Shown one piece after another: positions 33,139 to 41,809 of a stretch of 41,913 bases of DNA; positions within the stretch are counted from its first letter, which is position 1; each line of letters starts with the position of its first letter. Source of the DNA: Phormidium ambiguum IAM M-71 (GTDB lineage Bacteria > Cyanobacteriota > Cyanobacteriia > Cyanobacteriales > Aerosakkonemataceae); NCBI RefSeq assembly GCF_001904725.1, contig NZ_MRCE01000052.1, positions 1 to 41,913 on the forward strand. Direction: 5' to 3'. The notes beneath the pieces were generated by a model, which made no database searches, was not told the DNA's origin, and was given only the letters and a program-made list of their open reading frames with translations. The position numbers and the translations under genes were made by a program.

Positions 33139-34509
33139 ATGTTGACTAACAGCGACCTATTTAACGAAACCTTTTATCTTAATACTAACCCAGACGTAGC
33201 AGCAGCTATTTCTAATGGTTTTTTTCGCAACGGTTTAGAGCACTTTTTGCAATTTGGGCAATTTGAAAAACGAAATCCCAGTGCTTTTTTTGATACTGCT
33301 TATTATCTACAACAAAATATTGATGTAGCTAATGCAGTCAATACTAAAATAACTACAGCATTTGCACATTTTATTAATGCTGGACAAAATGAAGGGAGGA
33401 ACCCTTTTACTTTATTTAATAACAGCTTTTATTTGACCAATAATGCCGATGTTAATGCCGCAGTTGGTAGAGATGAAATTACTGGGGTTGAACATTATGT
33501 TAAATATGGGGTGAAAGAAGGTCGAAATCCCAGCCGCTTTTTCGAGCAAAGTTTTTATCTGCAACGCAATTTAGATGTTGCTCAAGCAGTGCAAAGAGAC
33601 ATAATTACGGGAATAGAACACTATATTGAGTATGGTCAATTTGAAGGCAGAATTCCCCGCCAACTATTTAGTCAAATGTTTGTTTTTGGCGATAGTCTTT
33701 CCGATGACGGTAACGTATTCGACCTAACTCAAGGTGCAGTTCCGCCAAGTCCACCTTATTTTAATGGACGTTTTTCTAATGGCCCGGTTTGGGTAGAATA
33801 TTTAGCACCAACTTTAGCACTAAATGCTAATTCTGCTAATAATTTTGCCCTTGGAGGTTCAACAACTGGCACTCAAAATGTTGGTAATATTCCGGGCTTA
33901 CCTAATTTCCCGGCATTACAACAACAAATTGATGGTTTTACTGCCATTAATCAGAATGCAGATCCTAACGCGCTTTATGTAATATATGCTGGTGCAAATG
34001 ATTATTTGGGAGCAGGCACAACTGATTTTACAAATGTGGTAAATAATTTGACTACGGCAGTGACAAAACTTGCTGCTGTGGGGGCAAAAAACTTCATGGT
34101 TCCTAATTTACCAAATTTAGGTTTACTTCCTGGCCCTGCTAGCCGAGGACAACTAATTCAACAAGGTTTAACTTTAATAACTACGGCACACAACACAAAT
34201 TTAGCAGCAAGTTTAGCCGCTCTGGAACAAAATCCTAACATCAATATTATTCCTGTTGATGTATTTAATTTGTTTAGTAGTGCGATCGCCAATCCTGCTG
34301 CTTTTGGTTTCACCAATGTGACAAATAATATCGTACCAGGAGCAGGCGTAGACCCATCTGTAGGCGGTTTTACAATTCCTCCCGGAATCAATCCCAATCA
34401 ATATTTATTCTGGGATTTAGTACATCCAACAACTCGCGCTCACTCTTTTGTGGCTAACACAGCTTTAAAATCAACTACTGCTGTTGGCGAAATAATAGAA
34501 ATTCTCTAA
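33139..34509 (+). CDS. SGNH/GDSL hydrolase with N-terminal 43-residue repeats
   Basis: A 456-residue esterase/lipase-type enzyme. Residues ~5-175 hold four repeats of about 43 residues (pattern FYLxxNxDVxxAV...HYxxYGxxEGRNP). The catalytic domain starts at about 180 with block I 'FVFGDSLSDDGN' (Ser186). Block III is 'YAGANDYLG' and block V 'DLVHPTTRAH' supplies Asp and His near the end, so the catalytic set looks complete. There is no classical signal peptide; the repeats may take its place or bind the cell surface. The convergent S8 protease gene downstream carries the same repeat type. Only a weak GGA precedes the ATG. Substrate unknown. Confidence 0.88.
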   Translation: MLTNSDLFNETFYLNTNPDVAAAISNGFFRNGLEHFLQFGQFEKRNPSAFFDTAYYLQQNIDVANAVNTKITTAFAHFINAGQNEGRNPFTLFNNSFYLTNNADVNAAVGRDEITGVEHYVKYGVKEGRNPSRFFEQSFYLQRNLDVAQAVQRDIITGIEHYIEYGQFEGRIPRQLFSQMFVFGDSLSDDGNVFDLTQGAVPPSPPYFNGRFSNGPVWVEYLAPTLALNANSANNFALGGSTTGTQNVGNIPGLPNFPALQQQIDGFTAINQNADPNALYVIYAGANDYLGAGTTDFTNVVNNLTTAVTKLAAVGAKNFMVPNLPNLGLLPGPASRGQLIQQGLTLITTAHNTNLAASLAALEQNPNINIIPVDVFNLFSSAIANPAAFGFTNVTNNIVPGAGVDPSVGGFTIPPGINPNQYLFWDLVHPTTRAHSFVANTALKSTTAVGEIIEIL

Positions 34510-34566
34510 ATTGAGTAGAGACGTTTATTAATTGCCATAACATTTGCATCTGTTATTTGAGTTCAA

Positions 34567-34633
34567 GTAGGGGCGGTTTTTGTTTGTAGATTATCTGTAT
34601 GAATCAAACAATGTTTACTAAACCCGCCCCTAC
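34567..34633. repeat. Dispersed inverted-repeat element, copy 1
   Basis: GTAGGGGCGGTTT and AAACCCGCCCCTAC bracket ~40 bp, with inner TGTTTG/CAAACA arms. A related element lies at 39269-39334. It separates the convergent hydrolase and protease genes and could act as a two-way terminator. Confidence 0.75.
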
Positions 34634-34673
34634 AAGTGGACTGAAAGCAAATGAATTGTAAGTAATTAGTTCT

Positions 34674-34756
34674 CCAGGACTTACGCAAATTATGAAAATA
34701 AGCACCACTTGTAGGGGCAATCCCCATGTGGTTGCCCCTATATGTAGAGTCTCTGC
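34674..34756. mobile_element. MITE-like element, truncated copy
   Basis: The left terminal repeat CAGGACTTACGCA and the body match the complete copy at 5249-5340 with few differences. The right terminal repeat is missing after CTCTGC, five bases before the S8 protease stop. Confidence 0.8.
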
Positions 34757-34760
34757 TTTT

Positions 34761-36431
34761 TTACCTGAACAATTCTGTAGGTTCAATTATTTGCATCCAG
34801 TTCTGATTAATATCTGTGCTGATTCCGTGAGACCAAATATCATCCATCATTACCTGGGAACTATTACCTAAATAATCAATAGTTAATGATGGGATAAATT
34901 CCTGATGAGGTGTTACTGAGTCAAGCTCACCTTGACTTAGTAAATTTAAACCTGTATCTACCATAGCTATGTTTTCATTTACTGGCACATTTTCAGTAAT
35001 AAAATCACCAGTTATGTTATCAATTTGCTCTCCGGTTAAATTATCAACATTGGTATTGGCAACTTGGCTGAAATTAGTCAGAAAATTATTGGAAACTTGA
35101 GTTCTTGGCTGAACGATTGAGGAATTAGCAGTTGTAGTTACAATCCTTTCTAGTTGTACAGGTGTGAGATTAGGATTAGCACTTAAAACTAATGCGACTA
35201 CTCCTGCAATATGAGGCGATGCCATTGAAGTTCCACTCAAAGATCTGTAGCTATTATTCAAAAAAGTAGAGTAAATATTCACCCCTGGAGCATTGAGATA
35301 ATCTAAAGGTAACTTTCCTGCCAAATCCGAAAAAGTTGCCATTTGATTGTTTCGATTTACTGCACCCACAGCAATACCAAAATGGGTTGCATATCTGGCT
35401 GGAAATCCTGGTTGTTGTTGGCTTTGATTTCCTGCCGCAGAAACTACGATCGCTCCTTTTTCTGCTGCATATTTAATAGCTGAAGCTTCTGCTGGAGTGT
35501 TAATATCACCACCCAAACTAAGATTAATTACTTTCGCTCCATTATCAGCAGCATAACGAATTCCCGCAGCTACATCTAGTATGGAACCATTACCAGAAGC
35601 ATCGAGAACTCTTATTGGCATAATTTTGGTATTTGGTGCTACTCCTGTTACACCAAAACCATTATTTTCAGCAGCGATTGTACCTGCAACATGAGTACCA
35701 TGCCCTTCTAAATCCATTGGATCGTTATCATCATTAACGAAATCCCAACCCCGGATATCATCTATATAATCGTTGCCATCATCATCTTTTTTGTTGCTAG
35801 GAATTTCTTTAGGATTAACCCAAATATTTCCGTCTAAATCGCTGTGTTGATAATCGACTCCTGTATCTATGACAGCAACAACAATTCCTTGACCCGTGTA
35901 ACCTTTACTCCAAGTTTCTGGTACTTTAATTGCATCTAAAGCCCAATTATTTCCGCCTAAATTGGCAACTTCAGAAAAAGGATTTTGCCCTGTGGCTGCT
36001 GCGGTTGCGGCGGCGGCATTTACTAAACCAAACCCAGAGGAAATATTATAAGGAATTGGTGAAGATTCTCGTCCTTCGGTAAAACCGATTTTATTGAAAT
36101 GCTCCCACAGTTGTTTGTTAGTTAAACCTGCTAAATCTGGGTTTTTTTGGCGGTAATAATTAAGGTCTAGATAAGGAGAAAAACTTTTACCTTCGTTGAT
36201 TCCAGTATTTACCAAATGTTCCAATAATTGTCGATCGCTCAACCCAGCTAATCCAGGGTTGTTTTGCTGATAAAATTTTAGATCGATAAAAGGTGAAAAA
36301 ATTCTCTTTTGCTCGATTCCCACTGTATTAAAGTGGTTTAATAGTTGAGCATTACTCAAATTAGCCAAATCAGGATTGCTTTGGCGGTAAAATTTAACAT
36401 CAACAAAATCTGAAAAGTTTGCAATAGCCAT
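34761..36431 (-). CDS. S8 family serine protease (subtilisin-like) with N-terminal repeats
   Basis: A 556-residue subtilase with the full catalytic set: Asp189 in 'VAVIDTGVD', His244 in 'GHGTHVAGT', oxyanion Asn335 in 'SAAGNQ', and Ser402 in 'GTSMASPHIAG'. Residues 8-124 are three exact 39-residue repeats (FIDLKFYQQNNPGLAGL type, each ending near EGxxxS). They are related to the repeats in the convergent GDSL hydrolase. The Asp/Asn-rich loop near 216-240 suggests calcium binding. The ~120-residue C-terminal tail has no known domain and ends next to a truncated MITE. No classical signal peptide. Probably an exported or surface protease, or one acting in programmed processing; substrate unknown. 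Confidence 0.92.
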   Translation of the reverse strand: MAIANFSDFVDVKFYRQSNPDLANLSNAQLLNHFNTVGIEQKRIFSPFIDLKFYQQNNPGLAGLSDRQLLEHLVNTGINEGKSFSPYLDLNYYRQKNPDLAGLTNKQLWEHFNKIGFTEGRESSPIPYNISSGFGLVNAAAATAAATGQNPFSEVANLGGNNWALDAIKVPETWSKGYTGQGIVVAVIDTGVDYQHSDLDGNIWVNPKEIPSNKKDDDGNDYIDDIRGWDFVNDDNDPMDLEGHGTHVAGTIAAENNGFGVTGVAPNTKIMPIRVLDASGNGSILDVAAGIRYAADNGAKVINLSLGGDINTPAEASAIKYAAEKGAIVVSAAGNQSQQQPGFPARYATHFGIAVGAVNRNNQMATFSDLAGKLPLDYLNAPGVNIYSTFLNNSYRSLSGTSMASPHIAGVVALVLSANPNLTPVQLERIVTTTANSSIVQPRTQVSNNFLTNFSQVANTNVDNLTGEQIDNITGDFITENVPVNENIAMVDTGLNLLSQGELDSVTPHQEFIPSLTIDYLGNSSQVMMDDIWSHGISTDINQNWMQIIEPTELFR

Positions 36432-37052
36432 ACTATCAATCGTTCATTTTATGTGGCACGTCTAAAAATATTTCTGGGTTGAAGTAAACACATCAGGACA
36501 CAAAAATATTTTTGACGAGAAGTTTTCTAGTTAAGCAAATCAGCTATATTGCTGAATCTAAGAGATAAATGATTCCAGAAAACCTAGCATATATTACCCA
36601 AATGTTTAACGGAAACTAACATAGCTTACAAAAAAATTTGAGGTTAATTAATTTACTTGTAATTTTTGACGATCGCTTTCTCAGTAAAAACATTTACTGA
36701 TTGATTAATTTGCGAATTGATTAAATGTTTCATGAAAATGTAATATCTAATTTATTTAGCTAAAAACTTGATTAAATGGGAAAATTACATCATTTTTCAG
36801 CCGTTAAAGTTGAGAAAATTTCAATTCAATAACTTACTTCAATAAATTAATCATTGTAATTTAATTTACAAGCTAATTTGATCGATTATGTAATCGGATT
36901 GATGACAGATCTTAATAATTATGTTATATTTAACAAACTCTACAATAAAAACAAATATAGAGACATTCGATCGAACGTCTCTATATATAAGGAAGTTGAT
37001 TTTTATTAGAAATAAATCTCCCAGAGATTACTGGTTTTGACTGAATCTTCAG
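36432..37052. other. AT-rich intergenic region between larC and the S8 protease gene
   Basis: This 621-bp very AT-rich region contains the larC terminator hairpin at 36956-36988 and must hold the protease promoter. I see no small gene or other structure I can support. Confidence 0.45.
36956..36988 (-). terminator. Terminator hairpin after larC
   Basis: TATAGAGACATTCGA and TCGAACGTCTCTATA form a near-perfect palindrome with one mismatch. Read on the minus strand it lies about 65 nt past the larC stop and is followed by a T-rich run (TTTGTTTTTATTG), as expected for a Rho-independent terminator. Confidence 0.75.
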
Positions 37053-38303
37053 CTATAAATTGGCTGAAGCTTTGTCATACCAACTTTGGCAAGCTAGCCG
37101 ATGTATTTCTCGCCAACTCACGTTATTTTCCTTAGCTAATTGGGCACAATCTTCGTATTCTGGTTGAACATTGGTAATCTGGCCATTTGTTCTGGCAATT
37201 TTTACTCTGACTGCGCCATAAGAAGTTGAGACTTTTTGAATTTCCCGTTGCAGGATCGACCTTTGTTGCAGAGAACAGCGAATTCCTAAAGTTGTAGTTT
37301 CTCGAAATAGAATTTCTTCGCAAATAGATTGTTTTTCGGGATGGCAAATAACAGTTAATAACACACCTTGGCGGGATTTTTTCATCACTATTGGTTGGGT
37401 GAAAACATCCAAAGCGCCAGAGGATAATAGAGAGTCAAAAGTGTAAGCGATCGCTTGCGGACTCAAATCATCAATTTGCGTTTCCAAAACCGCAACAGTT
37501 TCTATTTCAGGACTTCTAGCGGCAAAATTAGCAGTAGTAACTGATGGGACTTCTTCACCAATCCATAATCTCAGAATATTGGGAAGAGGTAATTGTCGAG
37601 AACCAGCACCTAAACCTATTTTTTTAACAGACATTGAAGGAGGAGAACCAAAACTAGAAGCGAGAGTAACTGCGATCGCGGCTCCCGTTGGCGTAACCAA
37701 TTCCCTCTCAATTCCATTACTATAAACAGGAACTTGCCGATATTCCCACAACTTTAATACCGCAGGAGTTGGCACTGGCATTTGACCATGAGCCGCCTTA
37801 ATTGTACCCCCACCAGTAGGCAAAGGCGAACAATAAAATTGCTCAATTCCTAACCAATCTAAACCCAAACAAGTGCCAACAATATCAACAATCGCATCCG
37901 TCGCCCCTACCTCATGAAAATGTACTTTTTCCGGTGCAACACCATGAACAGCGCCTTCTGCTTCCGCCAATTTGCGAAACACAGCTAAACTCATACTTTC
38001 CGCCTGACTAGGCAACCCCGCTGCTAAAATCATCCGCTCAATTTCCGGCAAATGGCGTGCATGAATATGATGATCTTCATGATGATGATGATGGTCATCA
38101 TCAATTAAATCTACATGAACTTTTGTCGCTTCCTGACCATTACGATGCACCAACTCTGCCCGTAATTCATACTCATCAGAAATTCCCAAAAGCCGCAGCT
38201 TTTCTATTAAATAATCTAAAGGAACACCAGCGTGAACTAGTGCGCCTAAACACATATCACCAGCAATTCCAGTCGGGCATTCCAAGTAAGCTACTTTTTT
38301 CAT
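37053..38303 (-). CDS. larC: Nickel pincer cofactor biosynthesis protein LarC
   Basis: LarC (former DUF111) inserts nickel into the pyridinium-dithiocarboxylate mononucleotide to complete the nickel-pincer cofactor of lactate racemase and related enzymes, using CTP. The 416-residue product has the hallmark start 'YLECPTGIAGDMCLGALVHA', a His-rich metal-binding stretch near residues 73-85 (DDDHHHHHEDHHIHAR), 'VHFHEVGATDAIVDIVGTC' and 'ERELVTPTGAAIAVTLA'. Length is typical and no frameshift is visible, although some LarC genes need one. AAAGG precedes the ATG. larB, larE and larA are not in the window. A shared 233-bp region separates it from the divergent YciO-family gene. Cytosolic. Confidence 0.95.
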   Translation of the reverse strand: MKKVAYLECPTGIAGDMCLGALVHAGVPLDYLIEKLRLLGISDEYELRAELVHRNGQEATKVHVDLIDDDHHHHHEDHHIHARHLPEIERMILAAGLPSQAESMSLAVFRKLAEAEGAVHGVAPEKVHFHEVGATDAIVDIVGTCLGLDWLGIEQFYCSPLPTGGGTIKAAHGQMPVPTPAVLKLWEYRQVPVYSNGIERELVTPTGAAIAVTLASSFGSPPSMSVKKIGLGAGSRQLPLPNILRLWIGEEVPSVTTANFAARSPEIETVAVLETQIDDLSPQAIAYTFDSLLSSGALDVFTQPIVMKKSRQGVLLTVICHPEKQSICEEILFRETTTLGIRCSLQQRSILQREIQKVSTSYGAVRVKIARTNGQITNVQPEYEDCAQLAKENNVSWREIHRLACQSWYDKASANL

Positions 38304-38536
38304 TTGCCTTTGTCAATTGAATAAAAGTACCCAAGATGGTACTTTGAAAGTTTGAGAACTTAATAAATAATGTAAAAGATTGTAGACGATTAGCTGTGCC
38401 TCTCGTGTTCATGAAAAATTTTTTCCTGAGCAATACCTACTAATGCAGTGTGGCAGAAATTACCATACAGTTAAAAGCAGGTATTTTTCCTTCTATACTT
38501 CTGCTTTGAAGCCTTTTTGTACTAGCGAATATTTTT

Positions 38537-39199
38537 ATGGCTACAATTTACCAAATTCATCCTGATACACCCCAGACTCGCATTGTAGAGCAGATCAAAA
38601 ATGACCTGAAAAGCGGGGCGGTAATGCTATACCCGACGGATACAGTTTATGCGATCGGATGCGACATTTCCTCTAAATCAGCCATTCAAAGAGTCAGGCA
38701 AATCAAACAAATGTCAAATGAAAAACCACTGACCTTCCTTTGTCCTTCTTTATCTGATGTAGCTAGCTACGCTTTTGTCACAGACATAGCTTACCGGACT
38801 ATGAAACGCTTGATTCCGGGGCCATACACCTTCATCCTACCGACAACTAAGCTAGTACCCCAAATAGTAATGAATCCAAAACGCAAAACAACCGGGATTC
38901 GAGTTCCAGATCATCAAGTATGTCTAGCTTTGTTAAACGCACTGGGTAATCCAATTATTTCAACTTCAGCCCACGTCTTAGATCAAGAAGAGTCAGCACC
39001 GCTTTCTGTGGAAAAGAATGGTTACTTCTCCCAAGTAGAAATGTTCGACCACTTGGAAAAATTAGTCGATATTATTGTGGACAATGGCGAGGAACCGCGT
39101 TATGTAGGTTCAACAATTCTAGACCTCACAGGTGAAACTCCCGAAATCACGCGCCAAGGAATGGAATGGGAAGCTGCTGCTGCTTGGATAGCGGGGTAG
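38537..39199 (+). CDS. YciO/Sua5/YrdC-family protein
   Basis: A 220-residue protein of the threonylcarbamoyl-AMP synthase superfamily. It fits the YciO subgroup best: 'YQIHPDTPQTRIVEQI' at the start, 'VMLYPTDTVYAIGCDI', 'RQIKQMSNEKPLTFLC', 'YRTMKRLIPGPYTFILP' and 'RKTTGIRVPDH'. Where TsaC/Sua5 proteins have STSAN, this protein has STSAH. YciO proteins bind nucleotides and RNA; activity in tRNA t6A formation is weak or uncertain in the family, so another gene may serve t6A synthesis. No Shine-Dalgarno before the ATG. A purine tract follows its stop directly (TAGGGAGGGG). Confidence 0.88.
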   Translation: MATIYQIHPDTPQTRIVEQIKNDLKSGAVMLYPTDTVYAIGCDISSKSAIQRVRQIKQMSNEKPLTFLCPSLSDVASYAFVTDIAYRTMKRLIPGPYTFILPTTKLVPQIVMNPKRKTTGIRVPDHQVCLALLNALGNPIISTSAHVLDQEESAPLSVEKNGYFSQVEMFDHLEKLVDIIVDNGEEPRYVGSTILDLTGETPEITRQGMEWEAAAAWIAG

Positions 39200-39200
39200 G

Positions 39201-39271
39201 GAGGGGAAAGAAAGGGGGGAAAGGGAAAAGGGGGAAAAGGGGGAAAAGGGGAAAGGGGGAAAGGGAAAAGG
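39201..39271. repeat. Purine tract after the YciO-family gene
   Basis: About 70 bp of GGGGAAAA/GGGAAA repeats begin at the stop codon and run into a GGGGCGGGTTT inverted-repeat element. There is no pyrimidine partner arm. The polarity is the same as for the injection-cluster tracts. Confidence 0.85.
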
Positions 39272-39334
39272 GGCGGGTTTAGTACATAATCTTTAAATCT
39301 GACAAACAATCTCTGGACAAAACCCGCCCCTACA
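39269..39334. repeat. Dispersed inverted-repeat element, copy 2
   Basis: GGGGCGGGTTT and AAACCCGCCCC bracket ~45 bp. The right half (CAAACAAT, then CCCGCCCCTACAA) matches copy 1 at 34567-34633. The remaining sequence to 39664 holds no gene; HetZ-family gene control should lie there. Confidence 0.7.
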
Positions 39335-39664
39335 AACTCAAAACGGGCTACGCTAACAGAACGCAAAACTGTCTTCTTGCCAGTTGGGAAATTGTCCACT
39401 TTGGACGAGTAATTTTGAGAAGTGGAACAGGGGAAATTATCTGGAGTCAAAACGCTGAAAGTTCTTGATCTGTAAGTAATCTAGCAGTTTTTTCTCTTGG
39501 GCCGATCGCCTACTTGGGATATCCGATCTAACTCAGGAAAATAAAAGCTTGTGACAGTGACACATTGCCTGCACATTTATCAACCGTAGTTGCCTACATT
39601 TTAAGTGTAGAGACTTAAAAGAACAACTTTTTTGTAGTTCGTTAATCCTTCTGGTAGGTTAATT

Positions 39665-40888
39665 ATGAGAGTAGAATATATGAATTTACCAAGCTCCAAA
39701 ACTTTAATTAATTCGGCAAATATAGATATTGATTTCTCTGGTAATGAGTCAGAGTTAGATATAGATGTTCTTACTTATCATGTTTGGCATGAAATCCAAT
39801 CACAAATTAAAAGTACGGTAAAAGTTTCGGCAGCTTCGATGCAGGGAGTAGCGGGTCGCATTGCTAAAGAAGTAACGAGAATTTGTCAACAAAGTTCCCG
39901 GATTCAAAATTCAGGAGAAGTGCGTTCTTGGCAAATTTCTTTAGCAAAACATCGCGTGCAAAAATGCTTGTCTTATTATGCTCTTGGTTCTCGGCAAAGT
40001 CGGGTTGAGTTGCACAGCACTTTAGCGGCAATTGTGTATCGTTATATTGCGCCGATGCGATCGACACAAAGTTTTCAAAGCCGTTACAGCATGATCGAAG
40101 ATTTCCTGCAAAGCTTTTATATCGAGTCGCTGAAAGTCTTCCGCAAAGAAGCCGAACTCCCAGAAAATTACACCCCCCGCCATTCTCTAGAAATCGCTGA
40201 ATATTTAGCATTTACAGAACAATATGCCAGACGGAAAATTTTTATTAAAGCTGGACTTTCTCAGCAATTAATTGTGTTGCGTGCCCAAAGTTTCTCTCGT
40301 CGTCAACCAGCAGAAACAGCAATAGATATTGAATTAGCGGCTGAGTCAACTAAAGGTGAAGATACTGGTGCATCTGTACAAGATTCAGCTTTACAACAAG
40401 TACGGGCTTCGATGGTATCGGAAAGTAGCGATCGCTCCGAAGAATTGTTGCGCGAAAATTTAATTACCGAGTTGATTCAATATTTGGAAGCGCAAGAACA
40501 GCCGGAATGCGTAAAGTATTTGATCTTAAAATTGCAAGATTTATCAGCCCCGGAAATTGATGAAATTCTCGGCTTGTCTGCTCGTCAACGCGATTATTTA
40601 CAACAACGTTTTAAATATTATGTAGAAAAATTTGCCCGATCGCATCATTGGCAGTTAGTACATCAATGGTTAGGCGCAGATTTGGATCAAAAGTTGGGGA
40701 TGTCCTCTGTACAATGGGAACTGTTTTGGGAGAAACTGTCACCTCAACAGCAACAACTACTGCAATTAAAGCGTAACCAAGCTAACGATCAAGCGATCGC
40801 CACCGCCTTAAAATGCACCCAAAAACAAGTCCAAAAACGCTGGGCAGAACTTTTAGAACTAGCTTGGCACAATCGTAACAAGCAATAG
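39665..40888 (+). CDS. HetZ-family protein
   Basis: A 407-residue protein matching the HetZ family, in which Anabaena HetZ is a DNA-binding regulator of early heterocyst development. Landmarks are 'YHVWHEIQSQIKSTVKVSA', 'AKEVTRICQQSSRIQNSGEV', 'YALGSRQSRVELHSTLAAIV', 'IEDFLQSFYIESLKVFRKEA' and 'PEIDEILGLSARQRDYLQQR', which looks like a helix-turn-helix part. Length equals that of HetZ (about 400). Relatives also occur in filamentous species that make no heterocysts, so the family alone does not show heterocyst formation. The ATG is weakly supported; a second ATG lies five codons on. I saw no obvious HetR-type palindrome upstream. A purine tract follows the stop. Confidence 0.85.
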   Translation: MRVEYMNLPSSKTLINSANIDIDFSGNESELDIDVLTYHVWHEIQSQIKSTVKVSAASMQGVAGRIAKEVTRICQQSSRIQNSGEVRSWQISLAKHRVQKCLSYYALGSRQSRVELHSTLAAIVYRYIAPMRSTQSFQSRYSMIEDFLQSFYIESLKVFRKEAELPENYTPRHSLEIAEYLAFTEQYARRKIFIKAGLSQQLIVLRAQSFSRRQPAETAIDIELAAESTKGEDTGASVQDSALQQVRASMVSESSDRSEELLRENLITELIQYLEAQEQPECVKYLILKLQDLSAPEIDEILGLSARQRDYLQQRFKYYVEKFARSHHWQLVHQWLGADLDQKLGMSSVQWELFWEKLSPQQQQLLQLKRNQANDQAIATALKCTQKQVQKRWAELLELAWHNRNKQ

Positions 40889-41000
40889 GGGAAGGGGAAA
40901 AGGGGTATTTTTACCTGCTCATCTCCCCTGCTCCCCTGCCCCCCTGCCCCCCTGCTCCCCTGCTCCCCTGCTCCCCATCCCCCCTCCCCCATCCCCCCTG
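40889..41000. repeat. Purine tract and 8-bp CTCCCCTG tandem repeats
   Basis: A short purine tract (to 40905) follows the HetZ-family stop. From about 40916 to 41000 runs a tandem array of GCTCCCCT/GCCCCCCT units with an 8-bp period, grading into CCCCCATC. This is a variant of the pyrimidine tracts with a different unit. Confidence 0.8.
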
Positions 41001-41086
41001 ACTTCATCCGGGTAAATTTGCTAACTTAGTCTTAACAGTTAGTTACTTTTTTTAGCACTCAGCTTAGCGCTAACTGCCCTAGTTCT

Positions 41087-41809
41087 ATGACAGCAATTTG
41101 CAACCCTCTGGGAAACCAGTTTTTAAATTCAGCCCAACTACTAGCGGCGCAAGATGTGGTAGCACTCAAAGAAGTCTTCCAAAGCATCAATGCCGAGAGT
41201 TGTCCACTGCAATTTAATTTTCATCTCCACACCAAATGTTCTGATGGGAAATTGGCACCCTGGTATTTAGTGGAACAAGCGATCGCTATTGGTTTGAAAG
41301 GATTTGCTATCACAGATCATCACAGTGTCAACGGTTTCTATCAAGCCCTTAGCTGGTTAGAAGAGTGGAAGCATTCTCACCCAGAAGAATCTGTACCTCG
41401 TCTATGGACTGGGGTAGAAATTACGGCAAAACTACTGGGAACTGAAGTACATATTTTGGGTTATGCCTTTAACCCAAGACATCCATCAATGCTGACTTAT
41501 TTGTTAGGTATAAGTCCGATCGATGAAGAAGCTAAAGCAGCTAATGTGATTACAGCTATTCATCAAGCTGGTGGTTTGGCAGTACTGGCACACCCAGCGC
41601 GATATCGCAAAACTGCTACTGCTTTAATTCCCGAAGCAGTATCTTTGGGTATTGATGGAGTAGAAACCTATTATGCCTACGACAATCCTAATCCTTGGCG
41701 TACTAGTCCCGAAAAAACTAAACAGGTAAAACAATTAAGTACCAAATATAATTTGTTGAATACTTGTGGTACTGATACTCATGGGCAGAACTTACTCTTG
41801 CGCCTTTAG
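41087..41809 (+). CDS. PHP-domain metal-dependent phosphoesterase
   Basis: The 240-residue product has the PHP-domain motif order: 'FNFHLHTKCSDG' (His46, His48), 'GFAITDHHSVNGF' (Asp77, His78), 'LWTGVEITAKLLGTEVHILG' (motif with Glu and His), 'AVLAHPARYR', and a final 'CGTDTHG' with its metal-binding Asp and His. All metal ligands expected for a TrpH/YciV-like phosphoesterase appear present. It probably hydrolyses a nucleotide or short oligonucleotide phosphate ester; the substrate is unknown. The frame ends soon after the last motif, as many cyanobacterial members do, and a purine tract begins 1-2 bp after the stop. Confidence 0.88.
   Translation: MTAICNPLGNQFLNSAQLLAAQDVVALKEVFQSINAESCPLQFNFHLHTKCSDGKLAPWYLVEQAIAIGLKGFAITDHHSVNGFYQALSWLEEWKHSHPEESVPRLWTGVEITAKLLGTEVHILGYAFNPRHPSMLTYLLGISPIDEEAKAANVITAIHQAGGLAVLAHPARYRKTATALIPEAVSLGIDGVETYYAYDNPNPWRTSPEKTKQVKQLSTKYNLLNTCGTDTHGQNLLLRL

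Noticed and set aside
39450-39664. HetR-type palindromic operator upstream of the HetZ-family gene
   Set aside because: Only short imperfect matches such as GTAGTTGCCTAC were seen, not a convincing HetR-type inverted repeat.
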